Source: Paraburkholderia solitsugae (lineage in GTDB: Bacteria; Pseudomonadota; Gammaproteobacteria; Burkholderiales; Burkholderiaceae). From it: 37,874 nt of DNA. Below, piece by piece: positions 34,244 through 37,874 of this stretch. Position numbers and translations under genes: made by a program. The stretch spans positions 1 through 37,874 of the forward strand of contig NZ_WOEY01000063.1 in assembly GCF_013177695.1 (NCBI RefSeq), written 5' to 3'. Numbering within the stretch: position 1 is the first letter of the stretch; the number at the start of each line of letters is the position of its first letter. Below the pieces are notes generated by a model, which saw nothing but the letters and a program-made list of their open reading frames with translations, was not told the origin of the DNA and did not search any database.

Positions 34244-35095
34244 CTAACTGCTCAATCTCATCAACGCATGCGTGGCGGAATCTGTCACCTCGACAAACCC
34301 ATCAATCTCCATCTCCAACTCCCGCGGTAGCGCGAGCATATTGCACGACACCACGCGGCCGTAGATATTCTCCTCGCGTTCAAAGAAGTTGCCCGGGTTG
34401 AACAAAGGCGGCAAATGCCACCACAACCGGTACTCCTTCGACCACAACCACTCAATCAACGCCTAGAACTGGTCGAGCCGGTCGTTCTCCACATAAATCA
34501 CAGGCCGCGAGCGGGCAATCGTTTCCTTCGCCCCTAGCAGCGCGTTCAACTCGAACCCTTCCACGTCGAGCTTCAGCAGCCCCACGGTATGCGAGCGCAG
34601 CACGTCGTCCAGCCGCACGCACGGAACCGGGAGCGTGTCCGCCGCGGCCTCCGTCTGCATCGACACGCCACCGAAGTTGCCCGGCGCGTCATAGTCCGGC
34701 TGCGCAAAATGCAGCGTCCCCGCAGTTGCCCCGCACGCATACGGCCAGGCCAGTACGTTACGCACACCATTGGCCGCGAGATTCGCACAGAGGTTCTGAA
34801 AGATCACCGGCTGAGGCTCAAACGCTACGAGCACCTGACGACGCGCCTGTGCCTCACGCGCCAGCATGATCGTATGCACACCGATATTCGCGCCGACTTC
34901 CACGACGATGCCAGGTTGCACAAGCAACTGTCGCAACACGGCGGATTCGAGCTCGCTGCATTCACCGTACTCGATGAGTGCGCGGCCGAGATAGAAGTCG
35001 TTTGGATTGGTGAGCATCCAGCCATGGCGGGTCTGGACGAGTTGCGTGTGCTCGCTGAGCGGCAGCGGAGCAGGAGGGGGAGTAACCATGGACAT
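34244..35095 (-). pseudogene. FkbM-family methyltransferase interrupted by an in-frame TAG
   Basis: One continuous frame encodes an FkbM-type SAM methyltransferase except for an amber codon at 34463-34465. Before it lie 210 residues, including VVEVGANIGVHTIMLAREA (SAM motif I), LVAFEPQPVIFQNLCANLAANG and LLKLDVEGFELNALLGA (typical FkbM C-terminal motif). After it the same frame continues for 72 residues (ALIEWLWSKEYRLWWHLPPLFNPGNFF ...), which matches the usual end of related proteins. A one-base change such as CAG to TAG would explain it. FkbM enzymes O-methylate sugars or natural products; the substrate here is unknown. The start is uncertain: ATG 35095 or 35089, or TTG 35119. A small hairpin GCGTGG/CCACGC lies just upstream (35099-35117). 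The intact terminator suggests recent inactivation, truncation or read-through. Confidence 0.82.
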
Positions 35096-35210
35096 TGAGC
35101 GTGGAAAAAGACCACGCAAATGTACGGTTCGCCGCTGTCCTTGTATATAAGACGGGCTCTTAAGGATTCTTATTTTTCTGCAAGAACTCGCCGTCTAAAT
35201 CTAAGACTTA

Positions 35211-35242
35211 GGCGGCGATCGGCTCACGAGCCAATCGCCGCC
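35211..35242 (-). terminator. long hairpin after the glutamate-synthase-like gene
   Basis: Arms of 9 bp (GGCGGCGAT/ATCGCCGCC) and an inner 5 bp (GGCTC/GAGCC) are separated by one mismatch and close on a 2-base loop. It lies 10 bp after the stop codon at 35252. There is no long T-run. The remaining 35120-35210 is AT-rich and may hold the FkbM promoter; no boxes are convincing. Confidence 0.6.
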
Positions 35243-35251
35243 ACAACCGGA

Positions 35252-36862
35252 TTACGTCGCGGCCAGTTCGACCTTCGGCGCAAACGAATCGCTTTGCGCC
35301 ATAGGCCAATATTTCTCGTACAGCGTGTAGCGATAATTGCCGTTCAGCAGATCGTTCGGTTCGAGATACTTCAACAGTTCGGACATCAACCGTACCTCAT
35401 GCGACGATACGCGCCGCACGATGTGATGCGCGCGCAGTTCCGCTGGATGCTTGAGCCCCGTAGCCTGAATGATTTCCTTCAGCGCATGTAGCGTGTTGTG
35501 ATGGAAGTTGAACACGCGCTCGGCCTTGTCCGGCACGACCAGCGCACGTTGACGCACCGGGTCCTGCGTTGCGACGCCCGTCGGGCAGCGGCCGGTGTGG
35601 CAGGTCTGCGCCTGAATGCAACCGACGGCGAACATGAAGCCACGCGCCGCGTTGACCCAGTCCGCACCGATCGCCAGCGTCTTCGTGATGTCGAACGCGG
35701 TAATCATCTTGCCGCTTGCGCCGATGCGGACGCGCTGACGCAAGCCGATACCGACTAGCGTGTTATGCACCAGCAGCAGGCCTTCCTGCAACGGCACGCC
35801 GACGTGATCGGTGAACTCCAGCGGCGCTGCGCCCGTGCCGCCCTCCGCACCGTCGACCACAATGAAGTCCGGCAAAATCCCCGTCTCCAGCATCGCCTTC
35901 GCAATGCCGAAGAATTCCCACGGATGCCCGATGCACAGCTTGAACCCGGTCGGCTTGCCGCCGGACAGCGTGCGCAAACGGTCGACGAATTCGAGCAGGC
36001 CGCGCGGCGACGAGAATTCGGAGTGGGTGGCGGGCGAGATGCAATCGCGGCCCATCGGCACGCCGCGCGTCTCCGCAATCTCGGGCGTGATCTTCGCCGC
36101 CGGCAGCACGCCGCCGTGACCGGGCTTCGCGCCCTGCGAGAGCTTCACCTCGATCATCTTCACTTGCGGCTCGGCGGCCTGCTTCGCGAACTTCTCCGCG
36201 CTGAAGGTGCCGTCGTCGTTACGGCAGCCGAAGTAACCCGAAGCGATTTCCCAGATGATGTCGCCGCCATGCTCGCGGTGGTATTTCGACATCGAACCTT
36301 CGCCCGTGTCGTGCGCGAAGTTGCCTTTCTTCGCGCCGAGGTTCAACGCCATGATCGCGTTCGCCGACAGCGAGCCGAAGCTCATCGCGGAGACGTTGAA
36401 GATCGACATCGAATAAGGCTGCGCGCGGTCCGGACCGACGACGATACGGAAGTCGTGGTTGTCGACTTTGGTCGGCGCGAGCGAGTGGCTGATCCACTCG
36501 TGCGCGACAGCTTTGACGTCGAGTTCAGTGCCATACGGGCGGCTATCCACGTCGTTCTTCGCGCGCTGATAGACGATGCTGCGTTGCGCGCGCGAGAACG
36601 GTTTCTCGTCGGTATCGTCCTCGACGAAATACTGGCGAATTTCCGGGCGGATGAATTCGAACAGGAAACGGAAGTGGCCCCACAGCGGATAGTTGCGCAG
36701 AATCGCGTGGTGTTCCTGGTTCAGGTCGAAGAGGCCGAGCGCGACGAGCGCCACCGGTACGATGATCCAGAACCACGAAATGTGATGCGTCGCGGCCAGC
36801 ACCGCACAGAGGGCGAGCAGAGCAACTGCGCACCACATCGCCAGATAACGTCGAGAAAACAT
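35252..36862 (-). CDS. membrane-anchored FMN-binding glutamate synthase-like protein
   Basis: The 536-residue protein has two N-terminal transmembrane helices (about 9-24 and 29-44), then a domain equal to the central/FMN part of glutamate synthase large subunit. It shows MSFGSLSANAIMALNLGA, SQGAKPGHGGVLPAAKITPEIAE, VDGAEGGTGAAPLEF and the Fe-S motif C-x5-C-x4-C (CIQAQTCHTGRC). There is no glutaminase (class II amidotransferase) domain, so glutamine-dependent glutamate synthesis is doubtful; the archaeal-type stand-alone GltB domain and N-methylglutamate synthase subunits are relatives. The actual reaction is unknown. The protein is complete, but its start codon abuts pntB-type sequence on the opposite strand, so its native promoter is missing from the window. 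Confidence 0.85.
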   Translation of the reverse strand: MFSRRYLAMWCAVALLALCAVLAATHHISWFWIIVPVALVALGLFDLNQEHHAILRNYPLWGHFRFLFEFIRPEIRQYFVEDDTDEKPFSRAQRSIVYQRAKNDVDSRPYGTELDVKAVAHEWISHSLAPTKVDNHDFRIVVGPDRAQPYSMSIFNVSAMSFGSLSANAIMALNLGAKKGNFAHDTGEGSMSKYHREHGGDIIWEIASGYFGCRNDDGTFSAEKFAKQAAEPQVKMIEVKLSQGAKPGHGGVLPAAKITPEIAETRGVPMGRDCISPATHSEFSSPRGLLEFVDRLRTLSGGKPTGFKLCIGHPWEFFGIAKAMLETGILPDFIVVDGAEGGTGAAPLEFTDHVGVPLQEGLLLVHNTLVGIGLRQRVRIGASGKMITAFDITKTLAIGADWVNAARGFMFAVGCIQAQTCHTGRCPTGVATQDPVRQRALVVPDKAERVFNFHHNTLHALKEIIQATGLKHPAELRAHHIVRRVSSHEVRLMSELLKYLEPNDLLNGNYRYTLYEKYWPMAQSDSFAPKVELAAT

Positions 36863-37874
36863 CGCTGATCGGTCTTGCGGCTGTCTGTATCGCGTATGCG
36901 GTGGTGTCGGAACCGTCGGCCTTCGGCCTCGTCGATCCGGACAATCCGATTCCGGGCTTCCTGCCGTACGGCAATCGCGTCGAGCTGTTCATCGGCACGT
37001 TCGTCGGCGCGATTACGTTCTCCGGGTCGGTGATCGCGTTCGGCAAGCTGTCGGGCAAGTACAAGTTCCGGCTGTTCCAGGGCGCACCGGTGGTCTATGC
37101 AGGGCAGCACCTGATCAACCTGCTGCTTGCGCTCGCGATGCTCGGCTTCGGCGTGATCTTCTTCCTCACGCAATCGTGGTTGCCGTTCGTCATCATGACG
37201 CTGATCGCTTTCGTGCTCGGTGTGCTGATCATTATTCCGATCGGCGGCGCGGATATGCCGGTGGTCGTGTCGATGCTCAACTCGTATTCGGGCTGGGCGG
37301 CCGCGGGCATCGGCTTCTCGCTGAACAATCCGATGCTGATCATCGCGGGCTCGCTGGTGGGTTCGTCAGGTGCGATCCTGTCGTACATCATGTGCCGTGC
37401 GATGAACCGCTCGTTCTTCAACGTGATTCTCGGCGGCTTCGGTAACGAGGCGGGCGCAGCGGCGGCAGGTGGGTCGGCTGAGCAGCGTCCGGTGAAATCG
37501 GGTTCGGCCGACGATGCGTCGTTCATGCTTGGCAATGCTGAAACCGTGGTGATCGTGCCGGGTTACGGTCTTGCCGTGGCACGTGCACAGCATGCGTTGA
37601 AGGAGCTGACCGACAAGCTGGTCGAGAAGGGCATCGAGGTGAAGTACGCGATTCACCCGGTGGCCGGACGGATGCCGGGTCACATGAACGTGCTGCTCGC
37701 CGAAGCCGAAGTGCCGTACGACATGGTCTACGAAATGGACGACATCAACGGCGAGTTCGGTCAGGTCGACGTGGTGCTGGTGCTCGGCGCGAACGACGTG
37801 GTGAATCCGGCGGCCAAGAACGATCCGAAGTCACCGATCGCGGGCATGCCGATCATCGAGGCGTACAAGGCGCG
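36862..37874 (+). CDS. pntB: NAD(P) transhydrogenase subunit beta, N-terminally and window-truncated
   Basis: A continuous frame from 36862 to the right edge encodes about 337 residues of PntB: SLIGLAAVCIAYAVVSEP, then IGTFVGAITFSGSVIAFGKLSGK, IGGADMPVVVSMLNSYSGWAAA, GSSGAILSYIMCRAMNRS, and the NADP(H)-binding domain with IVPGYGLAVARAQ, HPVAGRMPGHMNVLLAEA and LGANDVVNPAAK. PntB couples proton flow to hydride transfer between NADH and NADP in the inner membrane. By alignment from memory with E. coli PntB, the first ~90 residues (three or so helices) are absent: upstream of 36862 the sequence is the start of the opposite-strand glutamate-synthase-like gene, with no in-frame start codon nearby. 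The right end is cut by the window. Confidence 0.9.

Noticed and set aside
34244..34459. A separate 71-residue gene downstream of the FkbM gene
   Set aside because: It is in the same frame, separated only by one TAG and one codon, has no Shine-Dalgarno and reads as the natural C-terminus of FkbM.
1..37874. tRNA, rRNA, insertion sequences, prophage genes, toxin-antitoxin pairs
   Set aside because: I looked for their typical motifs by eye and saw none. A tRNAscan, Infernal or IS search could still find something I missed.

Overview
The window looks like a chromosomal segment of a Paraburkholderia/Burkholderia-type betaproteobacterium. It is GC-rich, with strong G/C third-position bias. It carries the order amgK-murU // lptD-surA-pdxA-rsmA, a Porin_4-type trimeric porin, a DUF4148 small exported protein, and a glyQ-glyS-gmhB-plsC block, all typical of that group. 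The genus call is inference from gene content and protein style; no search was run.

Left part (1-10.1 kb): the end of an enoyl-CoA hydratase gene containing a perfect 34-bp palindrome; fdhD divergent from a nitrate-reductase-associated protein; a 1036-residue membrane-anchored PAS-PAS-LOV-like-GGDEF-EAL protein; a glutathione S-transferase divergent from a GcvA-like LysR regulator; a small DUF4148-type exported protein; a YciA-like acyl-CoA thioesterase; and an ATM1/HMT1-type ABC exporter.

Envelope block (10.2-18.1 kb): murU and amgK (MurNAc recycling to UDP-MurNAc) are transcribed leftward, back to back with lptD (LPS insertion), surA (OMP chaperone), pdxA (pyridoxal phosphate synthesis) and rsmA (16S rRNA dimethylation). 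A good sigma-70 promoter sits in the divergent gap. Murein recycling and outer-membrane assembly are thus adjacent.

Accessory-looking block (18.2-27.6 kb): an EamA exporter, a porin, an MFS transporter with a divergent LysR regulator, and a TetR regulator followed by a zinc alkyl-sulfatase-like hydrolase and a long-chain acyl-CoA ligase. Related GGAAT/ATTCC sites lie just upstream and just downstream of tetR. The last three genes look like a self-regulated module for activating alkyl sulfate or fatty-acyl substrates.

Right part (27.6-37.9 kb): gloA and an NTF2-like protein run rightward and converge with a leftward operon glyQ-glyS-gmhB-plsC-(YgjP-type metalloprotease). Upstream lie an FkbM methyltransferase gene broken by one in-frame amber codon and a membrane-anchored FMN/Fe-S glutamate-synthase-like protein. 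Immediately at that protein's start codon the sequence switches to pntB coding sequence lacking its first ~90 codons: either a rearrangement breakpoint or an assembly join.

I did not find an evidently new multi-gene defence or mobile system: no CRISPR array, tRNA, IS element or phage gene is visible. The best leads are the LOV-like domain that keeps every flavin-contact residue but has Ile in place of the signalling Gln, the FkbM amber codon, the pntB junction, and the tetR-sulfatase-ligase module.
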